Assembly (NCBI GenBank): GCA_003254905.1
Contig: QANU01019398.1
Coordinates: 62,001-126,000, forward strand
Reading direction: 5' to 3'
Source of the DNA: Nissolia schottii
Lineage: Eukaryota; Streptophyta; Magnoliopsida; Fabales; Fabaceae
DNA: 64,000 nucleotides
This document shows, piece after piece, positions 44,301 to 53,000 of the stretch. How positions within the stretch are numbered: position 1 is the first letter of the stretch; the number at the start of each line of letters is the position of its first letter. The notes beneath the pieces are model-generated. The model saw only the letters and a list, made by a program, of their open reading frames with translations. It did no database searches and was not told where the DNA came from. Position numbers and translations under genes: made by a program.

Positions 44301-47300
44301 TACATAAAACACTATAAGAGTGTGTCTAACTCTCAAACTTGGACTCATAAGACTTTAGACAAAGATAAAACGAAACACCTGGGAAAAACCCTAATTCTTA
44401 AACCGAAACTCCTATTTGTGAATCGACAAAGGTTTTAGGATCAGCCAAGGATGAAGGTTACAAATATCTATACCTTCTCAAGGTATAAGACAAATCCTGA
44501 GACCTCCTCTATGGGTCTCCGATTCAAGGGTTTATGCAGTGGGAAAGATGGTTGACTGATGGAATGCTGAATTGATAAATTGATGCTAGACAGCAAAGTA
44601 ACTATATTATTTTCTACCTCATAATACTATAAAAATAAACATAAATATAATAAAATGATACACTGTGGTTGTACGGTTCAACTAATATATAATTAATAAT
44701 ACATGCCAAACTTGGCAGACGGTATTCTAAGACAGTGCTTAGAATAGCAAAAAAGTGAGATGTTACACGTGCTCTTCTCACAGAACTCAGTTTTTCTCAA
44801 CCACAACCAACCGCGCTACATGCTAACAACACAAGTGCTATACAAATTGCAGCCAATCCAATTTACCATGAATGAACAAAACACATAGAGGTTGATTGTC
44901 ACTATTAGGAAAGCATATGACACCAGAGTTATCACTTTACCTCATCTCTTGACATCTGTCCAGATTGCTGACATCTTCACGAAATCCTTAACACGCCAGC
45001 GTCATAATTTCCTAGTTAGCAAATTGATGCTCGTAGATTTACTAGCATCAATTTGAGGGGGGATGTCAATACGATTGATTGGCAAGATCAGGGCTAATTT
45101 AAATCAGCAGATTCATAGCATTGCTGGAACTTTAAAGCCAGCAAAGTCTATGCAATTATGCAGAGCTGTAATATGTAAATACATTATTCTCTCTTTAATT
45201 AGGATAACTTAGTTGTAGCAATTTATCTAATTTTCAGGGATTTTAATAAGCTTGTATCAAACAATATTTATATGACAATTCTCCAGCAAGGAGGACACAG
45301 TTTTTACCCCACAATTTTCTGAGTTTGACAGATATTGTATTGTTTATATAAGACACACTATCATAGCTGAGCATCCTTTCCAATATCAAGAACATGTATA
45401 TCTGGTGGCGAAAAATCTCATTCTGTTACATCAAGAAAGTAGTTTTCCAAATTTTATTTGCAGAAATCGATGCTTGAAAATCATAGAATTTGACACTGTT
45501 ATGATAACTCTAGCAAGCAGTCTAGGTAAAACTCTGGCAAGTAGTCCAATTATAAATTAATAAGTAAAATTCCTGGGCAGTCTAAATATAACCGAATAAT
45601 ATGTGGCTGATGTGTGATCTTGTATGCTTAAGCACGTTAATTAAGATTAGGATTAAATTGTAACCGTTTCAGGAGTAGGATTCAAGAGGATCATAGAATT
45701 TGACACTGTTATGATACTTCTTTTTGCTGCTGTGATCTCCAAAATTGTCAATGGTTTTTATTTATTTATTTCTTTTTTCTCGTCAATTTGGCTGATTCTT
45801 GGCCTGAACTAAAAGTGACTTAATATAAACTCTTTGGTATGTACTATGTTCTCTACATGTATAATATGTGTATAAACTGTCCTTCAAAACATTTGTAGAA
45901 GTTTCTCATTACCAATCATCAACAGCCAGATCAGTTACTGGATGATGCTGACTCTGCTGGTAAAAAGCTTGGCAAGGATAGGGCTGAAAAGGAATCATAT
46001 CTATTTCAGTCGCTCTTAGATAACAATGCATTAGTGGCATTTGGTTCTGACTGGCCTGTAAGTATGTAACATTGATTTAATGATTAGTGCTCATCACTAT
46101 GTACATTTTCATGTTTCTTAGCACAAATTAGTTCAAAGGTATTTCACAAAATATTGTGTCCTCACTGTCCTGTTTTATAGGTGGTAGACATTCTTCCCTT
46201 AAGTGGTATAAAGACGGCAATGAGAAGGAGGCCTCCCACATGGGAAAATGCATGGATTCCATCAGAATGCATTTCATTGGAAGATGCTATAAAGGCGTAA
46301 GCAGCATTAAAACGCACTTGTTCTGATGTTATGTGGCTTATTGATGTGTGTTTGTTTTGTTGCTTTACATATGTGGATTTTCCATATTTGATGATTGACA
46401 TATGTTCTTTGTGACAACTAGTATTTTGAACCTGTACAACGCACAGAATAAAATAGCAACTTAAACGCCCTTGTGAAATAGAGTGGTTGTGAATAGTGGA
46501 AGAAAGTGGGTGGTTGTGAATAGTGGATAGTAATAATAGCTAGTGGATAATAAAATGTACGTTAGTATCCTTGATACGTAAATGTATAAGAAAATTGTGG
46601 ACAACTATGGAAAAAAAATTAGAGACAAAAAACAATTTTTGTTTCTCTCTATTCTGTATTAGTACAGATATAAGTTATTAAAAATTGAATATATTCATTT
46701 TATATAATAACTGATAATCAAAAGTGTGATACATATATAAACCCTTCTAAGTGACGATCAGACAGTTAAAGAAAAATTATTACATTTTTCTTTCCCTTCT
46801 GTTTAATAAAAATTTTATTCCACTTTATTCTTTTTCCCTTTTATTGAACCTCGTAAGTTATTAATTAAACCAAACTTAAGACAGTAGAAATAAATCATAA
46901 AATATAATATTTGTTTTAACATGTACTCATTCTTTATGACAATGACATTCTCTATATTCCTATTAGATGTTACATGCACTGCATGTTTGGTATAATGCAC
47001 ATTTTTATCCACATAATGCTGCATTTTTTCCCTTCTCCTTTTCATTTTAATTCCCTGATAATGACTACACGGTACATTCTGACATGATACTTTTGGTGAT
47101 TGTACTGCAATATGTAATCTTGTAACTACTTGATCAAGTTGTTATTTCCTCGCATGCTCATACTCCATTTCGACATGATTTTCTGTTTCTACTAATGCAT
47201 GATTTTAAATCTCTATCACCCTGTCAGTTACACCATTTCTGCTGCTAGTGCAAGCTTCCTTGACAATGATCTGGGGTCGTTATCACCCGGGAAACTGGCG

Positions 47301-47402
47301 GATTTTGTCATATTAACCACCGGTTCATGGAAAGAGTTCGCTGAAAGTGCATCTGCATCTATTGAAGCAACATATGTTTCTGGTTTGAGAGCATATCCTT
47401 GA
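17313..47402 (+). CDS. LAF3: LAF3-like amidohydrolase (phytochrome A signalling), 15 exons over 30 kb
   Basis: Ortholog candidate of Arabidopsis LONG AFTER FAR-RED 3, an amidohydrolase-3 (YtcJ-like) protein needed for phytochrome A signalling; its substrate is unknown. Exons: 17313-17394, 17516-17673, 17812-17913, 18656-18728, 19288-19394, 19479-19602, 21531-21725, 25203-25288, 32976-33083, 37450-37545, 37633-37731, 38045-38119, 45926-46057, 46181-46296, 47228-47402. Sum 1728 bases, 575 residues, all phases consistent. Residues 1-27 form a hydrophobic signal-anchor-like start. Metal-site motifs: DSHVH (His105, His107), HAIGDK (His381), IEHAQH (His413), GSDWP (Asp477). [12 protein letters not shown] and [13 protein letters not shown] are family phrases. 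The exon 8 donor at 25289 (GTATGA) is preferred to one at 25283 because it restores two residues present in LAF3. Introns 7, 8, 9 and 12 are 3.5, 7.7, 4.4 and 7.8 kb and full of insertions, yet no exon is damaged. Confidence 0.93.
17395..17515 (+). other. LAF3 intron 1 with CT microsatellite
   Basis: Donor GTAACT at 17395, acceptor CTTAG at 17515. Contains a CT-rich tract at about 17411-17432. Confidence 0.7.
17975..18305. mobile_element. hAT-like MITE in LAF3 intron 3
   Basis: 331 bp. Terminal inverted repeats CATGGTTATCGAATCG at the left and CGATTCGATAACCATG at the right are perfect complements. Flanked by a perfect 8-bp target duplication GTTTTGAG (17967-17974 and 18306-18313), the hAT hallmark. 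Internal sequence repeats degenerate words such as CGTATGATTCG and TACGATTCGATA. No transposase. Confidence 0.92.
19603..20086 (+). other. LAF3 intron 6, left part
   Basis: Unique-looking AT-rich intron sequence without a recognised element up to the nested hAT pair. No exon seen. Confidence 0.5.
20095..21169. mobile_element. Outer hAT-like non-autonomous element, carrying a nested insertion
   Basis: Ends CTATGAAGCACAGACAC and GTGTTTGTGCTTCATAG, inverted repeats with one mismatch. Perfect 8-bp target duplication CATCAAAT at 20087-20094 and 21170-21177. Without the inner element (20493-21063) and its target copy it would be about 500 bp. No transposase seen. Confidence 0.92.
20493..21063. mobile_element. 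Inner hAT-like element nested in 20095-21169
   Basis: 571 bp. Left end CAAGGTTGTCAAATT, right end AGTTTAACAACCATG (inverse CATGGTTGTTAAACT). Flanked by CGGACAAG (20485-20492) and CGGACATG (21064-21071), an 8-bp duplication with one change. Interior AT-rich with repeated AAACTCG/CGAGTTT-type words (for example AACTCGTATGAGTTTAC). Same terminal family as 17975-18305 and 24015-24721. Confidence 0.88.
21799..21906. repeat. Small foldback repeat in LAF3 intron 7
   Basis: GGGTTAATTAATATTTTTGT near 21799 pairs with ACAAAAAACTAATTTAACC near 21888-21906. The ends resemble Mutator-like MITE ends. No target duplication determined. Confidence 0.5.
21944..22261. mobile_element. Mutator-like MITE with 9-bp target duplication
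   Basis: 318 bp, begins GGGTAAAAGTCATCTTTTGG and ends GAGGGTTTTACCC. The arms pair over about 130 bases (CTCAATTTGGTCCTCTATTT against AAATAGAGGACCAAATTGAA). Perfect 9-bp target duplication TTCTTTATA at 21935-21943 and 22262-22270, diagnostic of Mutator-like insertion. The centre has three tandem variants of TTCAAATGTGGGTATTGTCAC (about 22 bases each). No transposase. Confidence 0.92.
22271..24006 (+). other. LAF3 intron 7, middle part
   Basis: No exon and no element with clear ends. A short inverted pair AACAGCATTTT/AAAATGTTATT is near 22537. A purine-rich GGA/GAA tract at about 23310-23400 creates long but meaningless open frames on the opposite strand. A poly-A run is near 22916-22929. Confidence 0.45.
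24015..24721. mobile_element. hAT-like element in LAF3 intron 7
   Basis: 707 bp. Left end CATGGTTATCAAACTCGCGA; right end CGTTTTTAATAACTATG (inverse CATAGTTATTAAAAACG). Perfect 8-bp target duplication CTAACTAC at 24007-24014 and 24722-24729. Interior rich in TAAACTCG/CGAGTTTA words; a poly-A run of over 20 lies at about 24535-24555. Third member of the CATGGTTRTC terminal family in this gene. Confidence 0.92.
25289..26169 (+). other. LAF3 intron 8, left part
   Basis: No exon seen. Contains the perfect 27-bp tandem duplication at 25623-25676. Confidence 0.5.
25623..25676 (+). repeat. Perfect 27-bp tandem duplication
   Basis: The 27-base unit that starts AATCTGTGTGGGATGAGAGG occurs twice head to tail (25623-25649 and 25650-25676) without differences, so the duplication is recent. 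Confidence 0.9.
26170..26259 (+). mobile_element. Ty3/gypsy RT scrap left of the gag-only element
   Basis: Fossil about 90 bases long that resembles part of 28336-28448 on the other side of the gag-only element (shared words GAGATTATTTGGC, GAGTC.ATATGCCA, GCACTACCAAA). Two overlapping copies of the same RT region therefore flank the insertion. Confidence 0.5.
26266..28242 (+). mobile_element. gag-only Ty3/gypsy-type LTR element in LAF3 intron 8
   Basis: LTRs at about 26266-26585 and 27955-28242, ending in TTACA/TTACA, with similar sequence throughout (TTTAATTATTAGGTTATTTG in both). Target duplication TACTGC at 26260-26265 and 28243-28248. A primer-binding-like site TTGGCATCAAAGC follows the left LTR; a purine tract TTTGAAGGGG precedes the right. 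The roughly 1.4-kb interior holds a gag start (about 26625) and gag core (about 27140-27560, with the usual Trp-rich phrase [18 protein letters not shown]); no protease, RT or integrase was recognised. Broken, non-autonomous. The LTRs differ in length and at many positions, so it is older than the 4420-6690 element. Confidence 0.85.
28249..29210 (+). mobile_element. Ty3/gypsy pol debris (reverse transcriptase region)
   Basis: Fossil. Recognisable are the stretch before RT ([21 protein letters not shown]), a domain-start phrase ([20 protein letters not shown]), the catalytic-box region ([12 protein letters not shown]) and the later phrase near 29010-29100 ([12 protein letters not shown]). Many breaks; no LTR contact on the right. 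Confidence 0.8.
29211..29566 (+). other. LAF3 intron 8, unassigned stretch
   Basis: No exon or repeat end recognised. Confidence 0.4.
29572..31270 (+). mobile_element. Probable solo LTR, about 1.7 kb
   Basis: Begins TGTCACACCCCAAATTTGGG and ends GGGTTATCACA, with TG..CA ends, and is flanked by GAACT (29567-29571) and AAACT (31271-31275), a 5-bp duplication with one change. A TATA-like CTCTATTTATAGGGG near 31051 supports an LTR in plus orientation. No open frame of note. Family not determined; Ty3/gypsy is the likeliest. Confidence 0.6.
31276..31696 (+). other. LAF3 intron 8, unassigned stretch
   Basis: No exon. A GGGTTGGGTTG/CAACCCAAC inverted pair near 31450-31505 suggests a small degraded hAT-like repeat. 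Confidence 0.35.
31697..32770 (+). mobile_element. 5' part of a Ty3/gypsy element (LTR end, primer site, gag start)
   Basis: Fossil. About 31697-32188 ends like an LTR and resembles the LTR of 26266-28242 (GGAGAGT.GGTGGCCTCTC, CTACCAATCC, TTCTTATT-type words). It is followed by a primer-binding-like TTGGTATCACAACTC at about 32189 and a gag-start-like stretch to about 32770. No right LTR, pol or target duplication found. Confidence 0.6.
34640..34890. repeat. Minisatellite in TRIM internal region, copy A
   Basis: About five to six variants of a unit of roughly 45-50 bases containing GAATGAAGCACCGGAACCAC and GGAAAGTAGGCATAGTGGCA. The same unit array recurs at 35960-36210 and once in the outer TRIM (about 33790). 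Confidence 0.8.
35960..36210. repeat. Minisatellite in TRIM internal region, copy B
   Basis: About five variants of the unit seen at 34640-34890, with AGCACCGGAACCATCGGAAA and AGTAGGCATAGTGGCAC. A multiple of three in some units leaves a long repetitive open frame on the minus strand without a recognised product. Confidence 0.8.
37831..37989. mobile_element. Small MITE in LAF3 intron 11, 8-bp target duplication
   Basis: 159 bp. Ends GAGCAATGCTTGGAAGAC and GTCTCCCAAACATTTTTC are imperfect inverted repeats. Inner arms pair strongly (CAAATCAACCTACACACCC against GGGTAGGTTGATTTG; GGCATTTTT against AAAAATGCC). Perfect 8-bp duplication TTCTAATA at 37823-37830 and 37990-37997, which fits hAT. Confidence 0.85.
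40885..44767 (-). mobile_element. Long non-coding insertion in the copia element, probable LTR of another family
   Basis: Copia coding sequence stops near 40880 (beside a CA microsatellite) and resumes after 44767. The insert, read on the minus strand, starts TGTAACATCTCACTTTTTTG at 44767, like a Ty3/gypsy LTR start. No coding region was recognised in about 3.9 kb. Includes GATGAT microsatellites at about 43115-43150 and repeats of CTGGCTGATGATCC-type phrases at 41550-41800. The left end and target duplication were not resolved, so solo LTR is a guess. Confidence 0.5.
43105..43152. repeat. (GAT)n microsatellite
   Basis: Interrupted run of GAT/TGA triplets. Lies inside the insertion at 40885-44767. 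Confidence 0.8.
45336..45925 (+). other. LAF3 intron 12, right part
   Basis: No element with terminal repeats. A 26-bp sequence starting TCATAGAATTTGACACTG is present twice, at 45481-45506 and 45691-45716, with 184 bases between. Confidence 0.6.
46297..47227 (+). other. LAF3 intron 14
   Basis: Donor GTAAGC and acceptor TGTCAG. AT-rich, no mobile element recognised; GTGGTTGTGAATAGTGGA occurs in two nearby variants at about 46483 and 46511. Confidence 0.6.
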
Positions 47403-48974
47403 AGATATTCCATTGTCAATTAGATAATCATAGATCTGCATACTAAATGGACTAACGGAAAGGATGGTTGTAGTAGCAGTTATCGATTCAGATCAGCTAA
47501 AGCGGCTGAAGCGGCACATCTCATGGTAAATAAAACATAAGGGTCTAAATTTTGTGTCGCCCTGAAAACATTTGTATGCTTCATGCGAAGTTCCAGCGTA
47601 GATTCGTACATATTTGTAGCAAAAGAAAAAGGAAACGGTTGAAATACTACTGAAAATGTTGAGCATGGATGTTCTCTTCGTGGACCGTTAATTTTGTTGA
47701 AAAAGGTTGATCAACCGTTCTGTACTTGTTGCTAGGCCAATAGGTAATTTCGGTATAATCCCGAGAGTTTAATTTTAACGTAATGATAATGTAACACTAT
47801 CGTCAATGTTGGTTAGCATAGTTGGTAAGAAACGAAGTTATATACTACAAAGACACAAGTTTGATTCTCGTTATTGATATGAGAACTACTTTCATAAGTG
47901 ATCTATAAATATCTTTGTAAGTGTTTTAAGATATGACAATTGTCACGATTCAAAAATCATGATCGACACACAAGAGACTAATTTCTTTACGAAAATCTCG
48001 TAAAATGTTTTTTTTTCTTCATAAATTTTAATCCTTTAAAAACATTACTGAAATTTCTTTACTAAATAAAACATAACAACGTGCTAATTCGGTCCCTCTT
48101 CGTTTAGGACCATAAGCACAACATCACCATCTTCACAAATTTTTCTCACTTTTCTCCCACCAAAACCATAGCCCATCTTTGTTTCTCAAAGTTTTCTCTT
48201 GAGAAAAATGATCAAAGGCTTTGGAGACACCAAGACTTTAAAGGACCTACACTCAAAGCTTCCTTCCTCTTCTAAAAAAAAAAAACCTATTACAATTGGG
48301 TAATCCTTGTAAGGCCACCACTTAAGTGGCCTTTGTGTGAATGATGTTTGTATGTATATATTGTTGTTGTGTACTTGAAAAAAAACTAATGGTGTTTCTT
48401 TGTGTTTTGTTGGGATTTAAGTATGGATAAGGTTTTAACATGAACATAATGATTATTTTGTGTTTCCAAGAGGAGAAAGTAGGTTTGGTTTTTGAGGTAA
48501 ACTTAAGGAAAATTATTTGGCTAAAAGTGTTAGAAAATGAAGTAGAAAGTCTTGGTAGTGTATAATAGTAAAAGAACAAAAGAAAAGGAGGGTGGGTGTG
48601 AGACGAAGCATACTCAGTTTTAGGGTCAAAGAGGTTTGAAAAAAATAGAGTTGTAGTTGTGATGGTAGGAGTGTGAAGGAAGATAAGAGAGTGAGTGAAC
48701 ATATGGGCATATCTTAGACATAAGATGGTTAAAAATGGTTGTGTAAGTAAAAGAGAGGATTAGGGTTTGAAAGGGAAAAACTAAGGTAAAAGAGTCTTAA
48801 CAAGTTGAGTAAGTATGAGAGGAGTTAGAGTTCATTAAGGTGTTAAGGTGTGTTAGAGGTTTCAAAAATATATTAAGAGTGAAAGGTTTAAGAAGTCCCT
48901 GAAAAATACACATCCTAAAGACACTAGTACATCTTAGTTATGACTGTAATTACTCTGTAAATTTAACTGTATAT
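47403..48974. other. 3' flank of LAF3 and intergenic DNA
   Basis: Should include the LAF3 3'UTR (first few hundred bases). The rest is AT-rich. Open frames on the minus strand at 48322-48710 are low-complexity and not recognised as genes. Confidence 0.45.
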
Positions 48975-49835
48975 TACGTGTTGTATATTTATTATACTGC
49001 ATCATGAGGAAATGGGTTGTCATAAGAATTCTAGGACAACCTTAGATAACTAGAAGATAAGCCACCTAAGTATGAAAAGATAATAAAAGAACCATAGGGA
49101 ACAGGCAAAGTCTTAAGAAGGTTTCGGCGATAGAGGGTCCGGTGTACCTTAAAGACCAGAATATAGTTATATTAATAGGACATCCCCCCTCTCTTGGCAC
49201 GTAGATGGACACACCCCTCACCATCCGGCAAGAAGGAATGGTGAATGATTAACAAAAGCGAGCTTAAAACTTACCAAGAGAGATATGACACGATATAATG
49301 AGAAAGACACGAAATGACAGTAAAAGATACAATATGACAAGAGGGTCATGATATAATAAAAGAAAAAGAAAAGTTTACGCTATGTATGCAAAATATGCTG
49401 CGGAAGCCAAAATATGATAAGAAAGTACAAGTCCACCCCAAGTGATGCTATAAGGACGACCCCTCACCATCCTGCACGCAGGATGGTCATTCCATATAAA
49501 TTTATGCTAAATGCATCTGTGGTTCGCTACCACCTCAGATATGAGCTCTACCTTGTTAAAATATGGAAACGGAGTAGGTTGTACACTAAACGGGGATGAC
49601 GGTCCCACGGTGTACAAAGGGGAATGATGCACACGGAAAGATGAGAAGGATGCTGCCCTGATGGAAGTACTGACCGGGCGCATAAGAGAACTCCCGGATC
49701 CCTTCATGCATGATATATGTGATGTATGTATATGATTATGTGTGTAAACGCTATAAGGCAATGAAGAATGATTCACAAAACTGCCTATATAAAAATTATA
49801 AAATATGAGAGTACGTGATCTGATGTCACGTTACT
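48975..49835 (+). repeat. Dispersed repeat, copy 2 (LTR-like)
   Basis: Diverged copy of 15240-16110 in the same orientation, with many indels. Beyond it, to about 50060, sequence such as CCCACTGAGAACACGACGTTC resembles the 3' part of Ty3/gypsy LTRs. Ends not resolved. Confidence 0.7.
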
Positions 49836-50067
49836 CAAGCGAATAGGATTAGTAAGCGCGATAAGTTTTCCTTTTATAGGTAATGCAAAGACTAGAATAC
49901 CCCAGTCACATATTAAATTAGATAAAGCTACTCAGGACTAGCATGGATAAAAATAAGTAGGAATTTTAGTATACTTTGACACTTAGAGATCTCCTGAGTG
50001 ACTTGGATTATAAATGGAGCGAAATGGATAGTTATGCCCTAGGATTCCCACTGAGAACACGACGTTC

Positions 50068-53000
50068 TCATCCCCACTCATTTATAATTCCAAGCGGGTA
50101 TGACAAGTACACCAGAGAGGAGGAGACATCCCAAGAAGACTGAAGGCTGGGATGATACATGAGGCAACAAACAAGACTTTTATAATCAATCACATTAACC
50201 TTTTCTGCACCATTATTTTTCATTGAAATTGTCCACTTTGGATCTTTTTCAAGTTCAGTAAAATTTGTAGGTTCTAATATAGCAAAGTTATATCTTTCAT
50301 ATAAGTCAGAATAAAATATAGTTCCTCTAGAAAGTGAATCATCAATAATACAATTGCTCAAGTGATCTTGTTTCTTATTCCAAATTTGAGTGGCATTAAT
50401 TTAACTTGAAACAGTTGATTGTGCCTCCTCCATTAGATCCAAAGAGAAACTTTTTCCTTTCGTTTTGACGCTAAACAACTCTTGCCCAGGTCTTGCCCAC
50501 TTGCATCTTTGATCAAACACATTTTGTCCTCAAACAAAATTTTGTAGCTTTTTCCAAGCAATTGACCAACACTACAAATTTTTATTAATATCTGGTACAT
50601 AAAGCACATGAGCGATAATTTTAGTACCTAAACAACTTGTTCACTTTTGAAATAATTGTTTTGTCCAACTCCTTGAACAACTCTTCATCATAGGTCATGT
50701 CATGTGTGCATCCGATGTCAATCAACCAACTTTTACTATTGTTGCTAGCGATAACTCCTCGCGTCTAGTTGATTAACCACTTGAGCTTCACTTTGGGGCT
50801 GTTGTTTGTTACACATTTTGGCAATATGACCAAGCTGATTGCATTTGTTGCATCATACATTAGGCCTCTTCCAACATTTGAAGTGAGGATGATTCTACTT
50901 TCCACGGTGTTGACACTAAAGATAATCTGGCCTTTCATCTTCTCCTTCACTCCCTTTGTTAGAAGTATCCCCTTGCTCAAAGGTTCTCCCTTTGGCATCT
51001 TTTTCTTTCCTTTGTTACTAGGATTGAGCTTTAATTTGGCTTGTAAAGCACCCTCGATCAGGTCTTCCTCCCTCATAAGTCTTCGTTGTTCCTGGACTTG
51101 TAAAGCATACAACAATTTTGGCAAAGTAATGCTTGACAAATCTTTTGAATTTTCTAAAATGTAGATAGTGGATTCGAACCTCTCAAGAATAGTCACAAGG
51201 ATTTTTTTTGAACAATTCTCATGTCAAGAAACTCAATTCCAAGCAACCTCACCTTGTTGACGATGCTTAGAAGTCCGTTAGAGTATTCCTTAATTATCTC
51301 TTACTCCTTCATCTGTTGCATCTCAAACTCCCTGATTAGATTCAGACTTGCATCCCTTTGACTTTCTCATTTCTTTCATACTCTTGCTTGAAAAAAAAAT
51401 TCCCAAATATATTTTGCTGACTTCAAAGTCGCAAGTCTAGTAAAGATTATTGTAGAGACAACTACAAATAGACATAACTTTGCCTTTGATTTCCACTGCT
51501 TTTGTTCCTTGTGATTCTTGATTTGATCAAGTGTCGGGTTTGCTGTTAATGGAACAACCTCATAATTAGGGATGCGAACAGACCAGGCCAGGCCCGACCC
51601 TTAACAAGTCAGGCTTCTTTCATTAATTTTTAATCTGGGTCTGGTCTGTTAAATGTTATATACTGGTTTTTTAGCCTGGCCTGTTTGGAAGGCTTGGCCT
51701 GACTTGTTAAAATATGCAATTTTTAATTTTTCAAATATAATAATAACAAAGTATTGTTTTTGTTAATAACTTAATTTCTTAATATAATAATATTCTAAAG
51801 TAAAAAAACTATAATATATATAGGTATTTCTTAAGAGAAGAGAGAGTTTAACTGAATATATAACATTTACTATATAACAAACAAGATAATATATTTAATA
51901 TGAATCAAAAAGACATTTTCAATAAAGAATTGAAATTCTAAAGCTGCAAGCTACTGAGGTATGCCCATGAAGAAACATATCAAAAGACAAGTCTGAGCAA
52001 CATGAATATCCTTTCTGTAAGAGGAAAATCAAATTTTCATCCATTGATTTTATCATTAAGAAACCAAAATCCATATCCCAAAAAAGTTTGCTCAACTTTG
52101 TTATGTATGTCACCAATTCTTGCTTAGTATGTGATAGCAAGATCATAAACATAATATATGGCATTTTACCAACAAAAAGGAAAATACCAGTAAAACTCTC
52201 TCACATTATTCAGATGAGATGAGAGTGTGAGTGTGGGAGAGTCCTAGGGACTCTTTAGATTAGAGTTTCTTTAAAATGAAAAATGAAATAATAAAATTAT
52301 ATTAATAAATATGATTACATAAAGTGTTACTATATGTTAGTTTAGTGGTTAAGGTGTTATTTTAGTATGGTGAAGGTCTCTAATTCAAGTTCTACTAAAA
52401 GTAAACTTATATGAACATTTATGAGTAAATAAACCGGTCTGACAGGCCTAACAAGCTTTCGTAATGGTCTGGACCTAGTCATTTTTGACAAACAAGTCAG
52501 GCCACAGGCTGCCTAGCCTATTCCGACCCCTGCCCGTAATCCTCTTCAACAACTTCCCAAAGATCACTTGCATCAAGAAAAGCATCCATTCTGATGGCCC
52601 ATAGGTGATAATTCTCACCCTCGAGTATTGGTAATGCCGGTGGCTAAGTTTTTAGTTTGAATTATGATCAATTTGGTATTAGTGATTGGGTGCTTGATCG
52701 AACTCTCAACCTTACTAGGTCCCTCAAAAACAATAAAGCTCTAGTACCAATAGTTGGATTTAGAAGAGGAAATTTAGAAAGGCTATAATTTAAAAATTAA
52801 AGATTAGATTTCTATTGATAGTAGCTAACAACCTTAAAATATAAAACTATTAACTGAAAATTACTAATGACTCTCTCTATTAATGTAATTCTTATAACAC
52901 TTATAACTCCTATAATAGCTCATAATTATTATAACCATAACAATTCATAACTAACTGAAATAATAAACTATCGTAAAAGAAATTGATGCATATTTTGACA
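50068..53000 (-). mobile_element. Ty1/copia relic, minus strand, interrupted by a hAT-like element
   Basis: Fossil. Reading the minus strand from the right: an LTR-like stretch (about 53000-52758, beginning TGTCAAAATATGC), a primer-binding-like TTGGTACTAGAGC at about 52745, gag start (about 52640-52545, GENYHLWAIRMDAFLDASDL), the inserted element, gag continuation (about 51560-50900, with LENSKDLSSITLPKLLYALQ), protease start (about 50730-50640) and short later pol pieces (about 50360-50068). No right-hand LTR partner. Many breaks. Confidence 0.85.
51568..52533. mobile_element. hAT-like element inserted in the copia gag
   Basis: 966 bp. Left end AGGGATGCGAACAGACCAGG and right end inverse AGGGGTCGGAATAGGC are imperfect inverted repeats. 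Flanks TCATAATT (51560-51567) and CCGTAATC (52534-52541) match at five of eight positions and fall exactly where the copia gag reading should be continuous, so they are probably a decayed 8-bp duplication. No transposase recognised. Confidence 0.75.

Larger units (their letters stand above)
38389..45330 (+). mobile_element. Ty1/copia retrotransposon in LAF3 intron 12, carrying a long insertion
   Basis: LTRs 38389-38646 and 45064-45330, both starting TGTCAATA and ending TTTGACA. Perfect 5-bp target duplication GATAT at 38384-38388 and 45331-45335. Initiator-Met primer site TGGTATCAAAC follows the left LTR at 38647; purine tract TTTGAGGGGGG precedes the right LTR. Parts in order: gag (about 38860-39130), zinc knuckle (about 39510-39610), protease (about 39810-40070), pre-integrase and integrase (about 40190-40850), then after the insertion RNase H (about 44830-45050). 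Most of RT was not recognised. Broken in several places. The LTRs differ by substitutions and indels, so it is older than the 4420-6690 element. Confidence 0.92.

Noticed and set aside
50769-51164. Plus-strand 131-residue open frame
   Set aside because: It is antisense to copia gag-like sequence and has no features of its own.
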